Shown: piece by piece, positions 1-6,235 of the stretch
Layout: every line of letters begins with the position of its first letter
Numbering within the stretch: position 1 is the first letter of the stretch
Assembly (NCBI GenBank): GCA_046160725.1
Contig: JBJXHB010000288.1
Location: 1 to 9,550, forward strand
Origin: JBJXHB01 sp046160725
GTDB lineage: Bacteria > Pseudomonadota > Gammaproteobacteria > Burkholderiales > Burkholderiaceae_C
Direction: 5' to 3'
DNA: 9,550 nt
Notes under the pieces: generated by a model
What the model saw: only the letters and a program-made list of their open reading frames with translations
The model's database searches: none
What the model was told of the DNA's origin: nothing
Made by a program: the position numbers and the translations under genes

Positions 1-771
1 ATCCAGGAGGAACTGCTCCAGCGCGAGGCACTGAACGCCGGGCTGGATCGCGATCCGGTCGTGATGCAGGCCATGGCGGCGGCGCGCCGCGAGGTGCTGG
101 CTGGCGCCTGGATGGCCCGTGCGGCCGACAGGGCGCCGGCGCCGGAAGCGACTGCGGTCCGGCAACGCTATGACGCGCAACCGGCCCTGTATGGCCAGCG
201 CCGCGTCTACTCGCTGCAGGAGTTCGTGATCCAGGCCACACCCGAGCAGGTCGCGGCTCTGCGTGCCCGGGTCGCGCGGGCAACCCGGATCGAGGAGGTC
301 CGGGACCATCTGCGTGCCCAGGGCCTGGCGGTCAAGGCCCATGCCAGTGTCCAGCCGGCCGAGGGCCTGCCGCCGGCGCTGCTCGACCGCCTGTCCACCA
401 TGCAGGACGGCCAGGCGCTGTTGCTGGCGGCCCCGGGTGGCGCCCGCATCGTGTGGCTGAGCGCCTCTCGTCAGGCCAGCCTGACGTTGGCGCAGGCGCA
501 GCCCGCCATCGAGCGCGCGCTGGCCGCCGAGGCCCGGCGTGCCGCGATGCGATCGGAGCTGGACCGGCTGCGGTCCACGGCGCGCGTGCAGTACTACGGC
601 CGCTACGCCACCGCGGCGGGGCCGGCGGCGTCCACCTCGGCGACGCCACGGGCCGTCGCCGTGCCGATGGCGTCGCCATCCGGGTCGGCGCCGGTGGTGG
701 TCGACCCCGAGGCCCGGGCCCGGCCGTCGAATCCCGAGGACCTGCAGCGAGCGCTGCGCGGGTTGCGCTGA
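1..771 (+). CDS. epsD: EpsD-family peptidyl-prolyl isomerase-like EPS protein (5' truncated by window)
   Basis: The frame is open from base 1, so the N-terminus (signal or lipoprotein region and start codon) lies outside the window; 256 residues are visible. The first visible part, with IQEELLQREAL followed by LDRDPVVMQAM and an Arg/Ala-rich helix, has the look of the SurA N-terminal helical domain. A segment beginning RRVYSLQEFVI, near visible residues 65-76, resembles the start of a degenerate parvulin domain. The EpsD family of XrtB-type EPS loci has this arrangement and is thought to act as a periplasmic chaperone for export or assembly proteins; isomerase activity is not established by this sequence. 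The last 50 or so residues are Ala/Pro/Ser-rich and probably disordered. It is followed after 28 nt by epsF, which supports the assignment. The family call rests on pattern and synteny. Confidence 0.8.
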   Translation: MQEELLQREALNAGLDRDPVVMQAMAAARREVLAGAWMARAADRAPAPEATAVRQRYDAQPALYGQRRVYSLQEFVIQATPEQVAALRARVARATRIEEVRDHLRAQGLAVKAHASVQPAEGLPPALLDRLSTMQDGQALLLAAPGGARIVWLSASRQASLTLAQAQPAIERALAAEARRAAMRSELDRLRSTARVQYYGRYATAAGPAASTSATPRAVAVPMASPSGSAPVVVDPEARARPSNPEDLQRALRGLR

Positions 772-799
772 CCACCTCCTTCATCTCCATCGGACGACG
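772..799 (+). other. epsD-epsF spacer
   Basis: A 28-nt gap between the epsD stop and the epsF ATG. It holds no convincing terminator, promoter or ribosome-binding site; GGACGACG just before the ATG is only weakly purine-rich. The absence of epsE here means that if the export channel gene exists it lies elsewhere. Confidence 0.5.
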
Positions 800-2212
800 A
801 TGACCCTGTTGCAGTTCCTGACCGTGTTGCGTGCGCGCTGGATGACGGCCGCCCTGCTGTGGGGTGTCTGCGTCGCCGTGGCGACGGCGCTCTGGATGTG
901 GCTGCCCCGGCAGTTCGTGGCCTCGGCGTCGGTGGTGCTGGACGTCAAGTCCGCCGATCCGATCGCCGGCCTGGTATCGCCGGGTGGCGTGGCCCCCGGC
1001 TACATGGCGACCCAGGTCGACATCATGACCAGTGACCGCGTTGCCCAGCGCGTGGTGCGCGCGCTCAAGCTCGACGCCAACGCCGACATGCGCACCCTGT
1101 GGCAGCGCGACAGTGGGGGCAAGGGCAATTTCGAGGTCTGGATGGGTCGCCTTCTGCAGCGCAAGCTGGATGTCCGCCCCGCCCGCGAGTCCAACGTCAT
1201 CGAGGTCCGGTTCACCTCGCCGGAGGCGGGTTTCGCCGCTGTCGTGGCCAATGCCTTCGTGCAGGCCTACCTGGACACGCTGCTGGACCTGCGGGTGGAC
1301 CCGGCCCGGCGCTACACGGCCTTCTTCGAGGACCGGGTCCGCCGGCTGCGCGAGGAACTGGAGCGTGCTCAGGGGCGGCTGTCCGCGCACCAGCGTCGCA
1401 AAGGCATCACCGCCAACGATGAGCGCCTGGATGTCGAGACCGCGCGCCTGAACGAGCTGTCCAGCCAGTGGGTCGCCGTGCAGGCCGTCGCGGCCGATGG
1501 CCGCAGCCGGCGCGTGGCCGCCGCGACCGCCGCCGACACCATGCAGGAGGTGCTGGGCAACCCGGTGGTGGCCGGCCTGCGGACCGAGCTGGCGCGCCTG
1601 GAGGCGCGCGAGCAGGAACTGCGCGAGCGTCTGGGCGACCGGCATCCGCAGGCCCTGGAACTGCGGGCGAACATCGACTCCGTTCGCAGCAAGCTGGAGC
1701 TGGAGTCCAAGCGCCTGGCGGCCAGCGTCGGGGTCAACAGCATCATCAGCGAGTCCCGGGAGGCACAGGTCCGCACCGCCCTGGAGGCGCAACGGACCCG
1801 GGTCCTGCAGATGAAGAACGAGCGCGACGAGCTCACCGTGCTGCAGCGCGATGTCGAGAACGCCCAGCGCGCCTACGAAGCGGTGTCGAGCCGGCTCACG
1901 CAGTCCAGCCTGGAGAGCGTGACCACCCAGACCAACGCGTCGGTCCTGATGGTGGCCACCGAGCCGTCGCTTCCGGCCTTCCCGCGGGCGTCGGTGCTGC
2001 TGCCGCTGGGCGCCCTGGGCGGGCTTCTGCTGGCTGCGGCCGGCGTGCTGGCGCGAGAGAGCGCGGACCGGCGCATCCGCACCGCCGAGGACGTGCTGCA
2101 GGACCTGGCGCTGCCGGTGCTGGCCACCCTGCTGCCGCAGCACCAGCGCGCGCCGGCCGCCGTCCAGATGATGCGCGCAGCGGCCGACGCCGGCACAGGG
2201 CCCGCATCGTGA
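800..2212 (+). CDS. epsF: EpsF chain-length determinant protein (Wzz/GNVR family)
   Basis: A 470-residue inner-membrane protein expected to control EPS chain length and form a periplasmic bridge to the export channel. It has the Wzz plan: an N-terminal transmembrane helix (about residues 15-34), a periplasmic alpha/beta base (SASVVLDVKSADPIAGL, then QVDIMTSDRVAQRVV), long charged coiled-coil helices (roughly 170-235 and 255-380), and a second transmembrane helix (about 398-420). A short cytoplasmic tail follows, with RTAEDVLQDLALPVLATLLP, typical of the family. There is no fused kinase domain; the ATPase is the separate next gene, epsG, as usual for this locus type. The ATG at 800 was chosen because it gives the standard membrane-proximal N-terminus; the frame is open further upstream but that part overlaps epsD and looks like shadow coding. 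No strong ribosome-binding site is visible. The stop overlaps epsG by four bases. Confidence 0.93.
   Translation: MTLLQFLTVLRARWMTAALLWGVCVAVATALWMWLPRQFVASASVVLDVKSADPIAGLVSPGGVAPGYMATQVDIMTSDRVAQRVVRALKLDANADMRTLWQRDSGGKGNFEVWMGRLLQRKLDVRPARESNVIEVRFTSPEAGFAAVVANAFVQAYLDTLLDLRVDPARRYTAFFEDRVRRLREELERAQGRLSAHQRRKGITANDERLDVETARLNELSSQWVAVQAVAADGRSRRVAAATAADTMQEVLGNPVVAGLRTELARLEAREQELRERLGDRHPQALELRANIDSVRSKLELESKRLAASVGVNSIISESREAQVRTALEAQRTRVLQMKNERDELTVLQRDVENAQRAYEAVSSRLTQSSLESVTTQTNASVLMVATEPSLPAFPRASVLLPLGALGGLLLAAAGVLARESADRRIRTAEDVLQDLALPVLATLLPQHQRAPAAVQMMRAAADAGTGPAS
2197..2200 (+). promoter_or_regulatory. Ribosome-binding site for epsG (decides the GTG start)
   Basis: AGGG lies eight bases before the GTG at 2209, inside the end of epsF. 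With the GTGA stop/start overlap it makes 2209 the best start of epsG, even though the frame stays open far upstream. Translation is probably coupled to epsF. Confidence 0.6.
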
Positions 2213-3105
2213 GCGCGGCCACCTCCTTCACCGCGGGCGCCGGCGCACAGCCGACCGCCAGCGCCGATACCTTGTCCATCGGCGACCTGCTGGGCGTGGC
2301 GCGCAGCCTCGAGGCCGCGCAGGTCGAGCGCATCCTCGAGCATCAACGCCGGACGGGGCTGCGCTTCGGTGAGGCCGCGGTCGCGCTTGGCCTGGTGGGC
2401 GCCACGGATGTGGAGCAGGCGCTGGCCCGCCAGTTCCACTACGCGACGGCCACGCGGGCCGATGCCCATCTTCCGGACGAGCTGGTCGTCGCGCGCCAGC
2501 CGTACTCGGCCCAGGCGGAGGTCTTCCGCAGCGTGCGGGCGCAGCTGAAGCTGCGCCTGTCCGTCGCGCCGGCGACCGAGCGGCGCGCGTTGGCGGTGGT
2601 CAGTCCTCGCGATGGCGACGGTAAGACCTACTTCGCGGCCAACCTGGCGGTGGCCTGCAGCCAGCTGGGCGGTCGCACGCTGCTGATCGATGCCGACCTG
2701 CGCAATCCACGGGTGCACCAGCTGTTTCCGGGCAGCCGCGCCGGCGGCCTGTCGCACATGCTGTCCGGGCGCGATCCGTCGCATCACGTGGCGCCGCTGC
2801 CGGACCTGCCCAGCCTGTTCGTGCTGGCAGCCGGTGCCGTGCCGCCCAATCCGATGGAGCTCGTGGAAGGGCCGGCGCTGCTGCGGCTGCTGTCGGAGGT
2901 GGCGCAGCAGTTCGATCACGTCATCGTCGACACGCCGGCCTTTGCGCATGGCATGGACGCCCCCCTGATCGCCGCCGCCTGCGGCGCGTCGCTGGTCGTG
3001 CTGCGCCGGGGCAGGAGCGCCCTGGCGCCGACCCAGGCGCTGTTGGCCGCCGTGCGAAGCGGGGGTACCGAGGTCGTCGGTGTCGTTCTCAACGCGCAGC
3101 CGTGA
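2209..3105 (+). CDS. epsG: EpsG BY-kinase-like chain-length ATPase with MshEN/GspE-like N-terminus
   Basis: A 298-residue cytoplasmic P-loop protein, partner of EpsF. The GTG start at 2209 overlaps the epsF stop (GTGA) and has AGGG at 2197-2200, eight bases upstream. Nucleotide-binding motifs of the bacterial tyrosine kinase/MinD group are clear: Walker A SPRDGDGKT with Lys139, Walker A' LLIDADLR (Asp161, Asp163), and Walker B VIVDTP with Asp241. EVFRSVRAQLKLRLS before the P-loop is typical of this family. The C-terminus ends shortly after GVVLNAQP and has no tyrosine cluster, so classical autophosphorylation at a Tyr tail is not expected. Residues 23-75 form two 24-residue motifs separated by five residues, like the GspE/MshE N-terminal domain; c-di-GMP binding is a hypothesis only. 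Role inferred: energising or timing EpsF-dependent polymerisation and export. Confidence 0.93.
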   Translation: MSAATSFTAGAGAQPTASADTLSIGDLLGVARSLEAAQVERILEHQRRTGLRFGEAAVALGLVGATDVEQALARQFHYATATRADAHLPDELVVARQPYSAQAEVFRSVRAQLKLRLSVAPATERRALAVVSPRDGDGKTYFAANLAVACSQLGGRTLLIDADLRNPRVHQLFPGSRAGGLSHMLSGRDPSHHVAPLPDLPSLFVLAAGAVPPNPMELVEGPALLRLLSEVAQQFDHVIVDTPAFAHGMDAPLIAAACGASLVVLRRGRSALAPTQALLAAVRSGGTEVVGVVLNAQP

Positions 3106-3112
3106 GCGCTGC

Positions 3113-3138
3113 GACCGTTGCCGGTCAGGTTGCTGACC
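3113..3138 (+). promoter_or_regulatory. Two mutually exclusive hairpins in the epsG-xrtB gap
   Basis: The 33-nt gap between the epsG stop and the xrtB ATG holds two perfect, overlapping inverted repeats. Hairpin 1 has GACCG (3113-3117), loop TTGC and CGGTC (3122-3126). Hairpin 2 has GGTCAG (3123-3128), loop GTTG and CTGACC (3133-3138), and ends on the base before the ATG at 3139. They share GGTC at 3123-3126, so only one can form at a time. The likely ribosome-binding AGG (3127-3129) is in the arm and loop of hairpin 2 and free when hairpin 1 forms. The base pairing is seen directly; a translational switch is inference, and short stems arise easily in GC-rich DNA. Confidence 0.4.
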
Positions 3139-4005
3139 ATGCTGCGGCCCCTTTGGACTCGCCTGCGGCCGGATCATCTGCTCATGGCCGCGCTGGTGCT
3201 GTTCGCGCTGCCGACGCTGGCCCGCGTGGCCCAGAGGGTGTGGACAGCGGACGAACAGGGCCATGGCCCGGTGCTCCTGGCGGTCGCAGGCTGGCTGGCC
3301 TGGCAGCGGCGCGGCGACGCCTTGCTGCTCATGCCCCGACCCGCACCAGCCGCAGGCTGGACCTTGCTGGTGTTGGCGGCCGCCCTGCAGGTTGTCGGCG
3401 CATCGCAAGGGGTGCTGGAGCTGGAGGCCGCCGCCCTGCCGGTGGCCGCAACCGGCGCCGTGCTGATGTGGCTCGGCCCACAGGCGCTGCGGAGCTGGGC
3501 CTTGCCCCTGGCGTTGCTGGTGCTGGTGGTGCCCTGGCCCGGCATCGTGGTGCAGACCCTGACCTTGCCGATGAAGATCGCGGTGTCCGGCACCGCCGAA
3601 TGGCTGATGCACGGGCTGGGGCTGCCGGTGGCCCGCAGCGGCGTGGTGCTGGCCATCGACCGCTATCACCTGCTGGTCGCGGACGCGTGCGCCGGTCTGA
3701 ACTCGCTGTTCACGCTGGAAGCGATGGGGCTGGTCTATCTGCACCTGCGCCGCACCGCGGCACCCTGGCGGCTGGCCACGCTGGCCGTGCTGCTGGTGCC
3801 CATCGCCTTCCTGGCCAACGTCGCGCGGGTGGTGGTGCTGGTGCTGGTGACGTATCGATTCGGCGATGCGGCCGGCCAGGGCTTTGCGCACATGGGCGCG
3901 GGGCTGCTGCTGTTCGCTGTCGCGATCGGCCTGATGCTGGCCGTCGATGGCCTGCTCGGGCGCCTGCGGCCGGCTGCGCCGCTTGCGCCGGGGGCGGCGA
4001 CATGA
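3139..4005 (+). CDS. xrtB: Exosortase B (XrtB/EpsH), membrane cysteine transpeptidase-like
   Basis: A 288-residue polytopic inner-membrane protein of the exosortase family. These enzymes are thought to recognise a C-terminal sorting signal on a partner protein, cleave it and transfer it, usually in connection with EPS. The family catalytic residues are all present: Cys184 in VADACAGLNSLF, Arg230 in LANVARVVVL, and His251 in GQGFAHMGAG. The early motif DEQGHGPVLLAV, which follows the first helix, is also typical. Hydrophobic helices fill most of the length, consistent with about eight membrane segments. The ATG at 3139 is preferred (AGG at 3127-3129 upstream); an in-frame TTG at 3118 would add seven residues but has no ribosome-binding site. 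The stop overlaps the first ATG of epsI (ATGA at 4002). The position between epsG and epsI marks the B subfamily. No PEP-CTERM target is seen in the window. Confidence 0.93.
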   Translation: MLRPLWTRLRPDHLLMAALVLFALPTLARVAQRVWTADEQGHGPVLLAVAGWLAWQRRGDALLLMPRPAPAAGWTLLVLAAALQVVGASQGVLELEAAALPVAATGAVLMWLGPQALRSWALPLALLVLVVPWPGIVVQTLTLPMKIAVSGTAEWLMHGLGLPVARSGVVLAIDRYHLLVADACAGLNSLFTLEAMGLVYLHLRRTAAPWRLATLAVLLVPIAFLANVARVVVLVLVTYRFGDAAGQGFAHMGAGLLLFAVAIGLMLAVDGLLGRLRPAAPLAPGAAT

Positions 4006-4121
4006 GCCCGCCGGGCCGCCCCAAGGGCGAATACCGGAGTGCGCAGCACGAAGGCCGCCCAATGAGCCCGCCGGGCCGCCCCAAGGGCGAATACCGGAGT
4101 GCGCAGCACGAAGGTAGCCCA
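4002..4121 (+). repeat. 60-nt tandem repeat, two units, carrying SD-like site and ATG
   Basis: Unit 1 is 4002-4061 and unit 2 is 4062-4121. They match at 58 of 60 bases, differing only at 4055-4056 (CC) versus 4115-4116 (TA). Each begins ATGAGC and ends with GAAGG (4050-4054, 4110-4114) seven bases before the next ATG. The sequence after unit 2 again starts like a unit (12 of the first 13 bases match from 4122), then diverges into epsI. At 60 nt the unit preserves frame and adds 20 hydrophilic residues per copy, starting MSPPGRPKGEY. Short GC-rich hairpins lie inside, for example CGCCC-CAA-GGGCG at 4017-4029. There are no spacers and no transposase. I recall similar N-termini in annotated Burkholderiales proteins, which would make it a dispersed element, but this is memory and unchecked. 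Confidence 0.9.
4110..4114 (+). promoter_or_regulatory. Ribosome-binding site of the second repeat unit, before ATG 4122
   Basis: GAAGG is followed by seven bases and the ATG at 4122, a good spacing. The same motif at 4050-4054 serves the ATG at 4062. The ATG at 4002 has only a G-rich stretch before it and overlaps the xrtB stop. This makes 4122 the most credible independent start for epsI, although 4002 may be used by coupling from xrtB. Confidence 0.5.
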
Positions 4122-4850
4122 ATGAGCACGCCGGCCGCGCACGTATCGCGCCGGCTGTGGCTGCGGGCCGCCGGGGTTGCGGCGCTGCTGCTGGCCGCAC
4201 AGCCACTGGCCCATCGGCTGGTGCCGCGCCGAAGGGCCGGCGGACCGACGATCGACCTGCCGAGCCAGGTCCCGCTGTCATTCGGGCCGTGGCGGGTCGA
4301 TCCGACCGTCCTTCCTTTGCTGCCCGACCCGGTCCTGCAGCAGGCCCTGGCCGACACCTACACGCAGGTGCTCGCGCGAGCCTATGTCGACGATCAGGGC
4401 CAGCGCGTCCTGCTCGCCATCGCCTACGGTGTGGACCAGAGTCGCGAGACCAGCGCCGTGCACCGGCCGGAGTTCTGCTACCGCGCCCAGGGCTTCGATG
4501 TACGCGCCGTCGGTGTGCAGCCGCTGCGCCTGCCGGACGGGCAACGGGACGTGATGCGGCTGGTCGCCACCAGCGGCCCGCGTCGCGAGCCCATCACGTA
4601 CTGGGTGACCTTGGGCGAGGCGGCCGTCCTGCCGGGGTTGCGCCGCAAGCTGGAGCAGTTGCGGCAAGGGCTGCAGGGCCACATCGTCGACGGCATGCTG
4701 GTGCGCGTGTCATCCTTTGACCGCCACGACACGACCGCCTTCGCGCTGCACGATGCCTTTCTGGGCACGCTGCATGCCACGTTGGAACCAGGGCTGCGCA
4801 GCCGCTACTTCGGTCGCCCCGGCGCGAGTGCGACAGGCCAGGGACGGTGA
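4122..4850 (+). CDS. epsI: EpsI-family exosortase-associated protein (alternative in-frame starts at 4002 and 4062)
   Basis: From ATG 4122 the product is 242 residues, near the usual EpsI size; from 4002 it would be 282 because of the repeat. It has one N-terminal hydrophobic segment (about residues 13-24, in LRAAGVAALLLAAQPLAHRL) after an Arg-rich start, then a periplasmic domain. Family features are LSFGPWRVD near the start and the block AYGVDQSRETSAVHRPEFCY, with Cys119 in EFCYRAQGF. EpsI proteins (DUF3485 type) occur with exosortases, either as a separate gene or fused to the exosortase, and are needed for EPS in methanolan-type loci; their biochemical role is unknown. The stop at 4848-4850 overlaps the next ATG by one base. 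The start is uncertain: the 4122 site is preceded by GAAGG, the 4002 site overlaps the xrtB stop. The extra 20- or 40-residue leader would be hydrophilic and on the cytoplasmic side. Confidence 0.9.
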   Translation: MSTPAAHVSRRLWLRAAGVAALLLAAQPLAHRLVPRRRAGGPTIDLPSQVPLSFGPWRVDPTVLPLLPDPVLQQALADTYTQVLARAYVDDQGQRVLLAIAYGVDQSRETSAVHRPEFCYRAQGFDVRAVGVQPLRLPDGQRDVMRLVATSGPRREPITYWVTLGEAAVLPGLRRKLEQLRQGLQGHIVDGMLVRVSSFDRHDTTAFALHDAFLGTLHATLEPGLRSRYFGRPGASATGQGR

Positions 4851-6235
4851 TGGCCGGACCGATGCCGGACTCGCGTCGCCCCATCGGCATCGGCCTGCTG
4901 ATGGTGGTCGACCATGGGTTGCGGGCGTTGCTGGCGGCCCTGATGATGATCTGGATGGCGCGTGTGCTGGGGCCACAGGCCTGGGGCCTGCTGGCCACGG
5001 CATCGGCGCTGGCCGCGTTCGGTCTGGTGGTGATGTCCCTGGGCCTGGACCTGCCCTGCCTGCGCCTGCTGGTCCGCGCCGATGCGGGCGACAACGCGCA
5101 GCGGACGCTGTGGGTGGCGATGCGGCTGCGGTGCCTGGCCGCGGTCGGCTGGCTGACGCTGCTCGGCGCGGTGCTGCTGACCATGGGTGCGTCGGATCGG
5201 CCGATGTCGGTGGTCTGGATCGCCTCGCTGTCCGTGCTGGCCGCCGTGCCGTCCGTCGTCGAGCTTCGGGTGCGGGCCCGTGGCCAGGTGCTGCCGTTGC
5301 TTCAGGCGCGGCTGGCGGCTTCGGTCGTGGGTGCCTTGCTGCGTGCGGCCATCCTGCTGTCCGGCGCCGACTGGACCTTGCTGGCCTGGGCGCTGGTGAT
5401 CGAGACAGCGCTGGCCTCGCTCTGGCTGCTGCGTTCAGCGCGGTCCGTCATCGGGGGGCAACCGGTCGATGACCGGCCAGATGCCGCCCGGCCAGGCCAC
5501 GCCGGTGCCGGACCTGCGGTCATGGCGCCATCGGCGCTGCTGCGCTCCGGCCTGCCGCTGCTGCTGACCGCCGTCATCACCACCGTCCACCTGCGCGCGG
5601 ACCTGGTGCTGCTGGAGTGGCGTGGCGCAGCGGGCGATGCCGGTGTGCTGGCCGTCCTGCAGCGACTGGCCGACCTGATGGTGCTGGCGCCGGTGCTGCT
5701 CACGGAGGCACTGTGGACGCCGCTGGCCAAAGGCACGGCGAGCGATGAAGACGCGCAGCGGCTGTTCGACGTGGCGGCCGCCTCGGCCATGTTGACAGTT
5801 GCGCTGGCGGCGCTGGTCGGCCCGGCCCTGCTGGTGGGCCTGCTGGGCCCGGCCTACGCCGACGCTGCCCGGCTGCTGCCGCTGCATGGCCTGGTGGTGC
5901 TGCCGCTGGCGCTGGAGGTGGCGCAGCAGCGATGGCTGGCCGCACAAGGCCTGCAGCACCTGGCCCTGGTGCCGGCGTCCGTGGCGGCTTTGGCCAGCGT
6001 CGCCGCCAATGCGGTCCTGGCCCCGGTGGCTGGCGCTGCTGGCGCGGTGCTGGTCGCCCTGGTGACGTGGACGACACTGGCCTGCGTACCGTGGGGCCTG
6101 CGCCGCGCGGCGCCCGGTGCCGCCACGGTGGTCGCGCGCCACCGCCGCCTGGCGCTGTGGCCCTGGGGTCGTCTGCTGGCCCAGCCGCGACGGCCCGGCC
6201 CTGGTGCCGCCCTTGGTCCGGTGGCTGAGAAATGA
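4850..6235 (+). CDS. Wzx-like oligosaccharide flippase (polysaccharide biosynthesis membrane protein)
   Basis: A 461-residue very hydrophobic protein, probably with 12 or more membrane helices, of the MOP/Wzx type that moves lipid-linked sugar repeat units across the inner membrane. The N-terminal part resembles the family: a helix, then MARVLGPQAWGLLATASALA, the usual 'ARxLGPxxxG' motif, and GLDLPCLRLL. The second half starts LRSGLPLLLTAVITTVHLRADLVLL, matching the point where Wzx proteins repeat their helix bundle. Between the halves is a hydrophilic linker of about 27 residues (near residues 202-228), rich in Pro, Asp and Ala. ATG 4850 overlaps the epsI stop (TGATG) and is preceded by AGGGA at 4840-4844; a GTG at 4847 or an ATG at 4862 are possible too. 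It sits with the GT and polymerase genes, as expected of a Wzx/Wzy pathway. Sugar specificity cannot be read. Confidence 0.85.
   Translation: MAGPMPDSRRPIGIGLLMVVDHGLRALLAALMMIWMARVLGPQAWGLLATASALAAFGLVVMSLGLDLPCLRLLVRADAGDNAQRTLWVAMRLRCLAAVGWLTLLGAVLLTMGASDRPMSVVWIASLSVLAAVPSVVELRVRARGQVLPLLQARLAASVVGALLRAAILLSGADWTLLAWALVIETALASLWLLRSARSVIGGQPVDDRPDAARPGHAGAGPAVMAPSALLRSGLPLLLTAVITTVHLRADLVLLEWRGAAGDAGVLAVLQRLADLMVLAPVLLTEALWTPLAKGTASDEDAQRLFDVAAASAMLTVALAALVGPALLVGLLGPAYADAARLLPLHGLVVLPLALEVAQQRWLAAQGLQHLALVPASVAALASVAANAVLAPVAGAAGAVLVALVTWTTLACVPWGLRRAAPGAATVVARHRRLALWPWGRLLAQPRRPGPGAALGPVAEK

Noticed and set aside
332..2143. 603-codon open frame on the minus strand opposite epsD/epsF
   Set aside because: Rich in His, Gln, Arg and Gly with no domain or membrane pattern; it mirrors the third-position GC of the real genes. 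Both plus-strand genes show clear family motifs.
2219..2230. A 12-base match (CCACCTCCTTCA) shared by the epsD-epsF spacer (773-784) and the start of epsG
   Set aside because: Too short to mean much in this GC-rich sequence; no further similarity extends on either side.
3102..4001. Upstream extension of the epsI frame to GTG 3102, overlapping xrtB
   Set aside because: The extra 300 residues are Arg/Gly/Ala-rich and coincide with xrtB in another frame, which has an intact catalytic triad.
4002..4121. CRISPR array or insertion sequence at the 60-nt repeat
   Set aside because: The units are directly adjacent with no spacers, and no cas gene, transposase or terminal inverted repeats are present.
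1873..4281. 802-codon minus-strand open frame across epsF-epsG-xrtB and the repeat
   Set aside because: Gln/His/Arg-rich low-complexity translation with no recognisable motif; a GC-rich shadow. It contains the reverse complement of the repeat, which explains its internal duplication.
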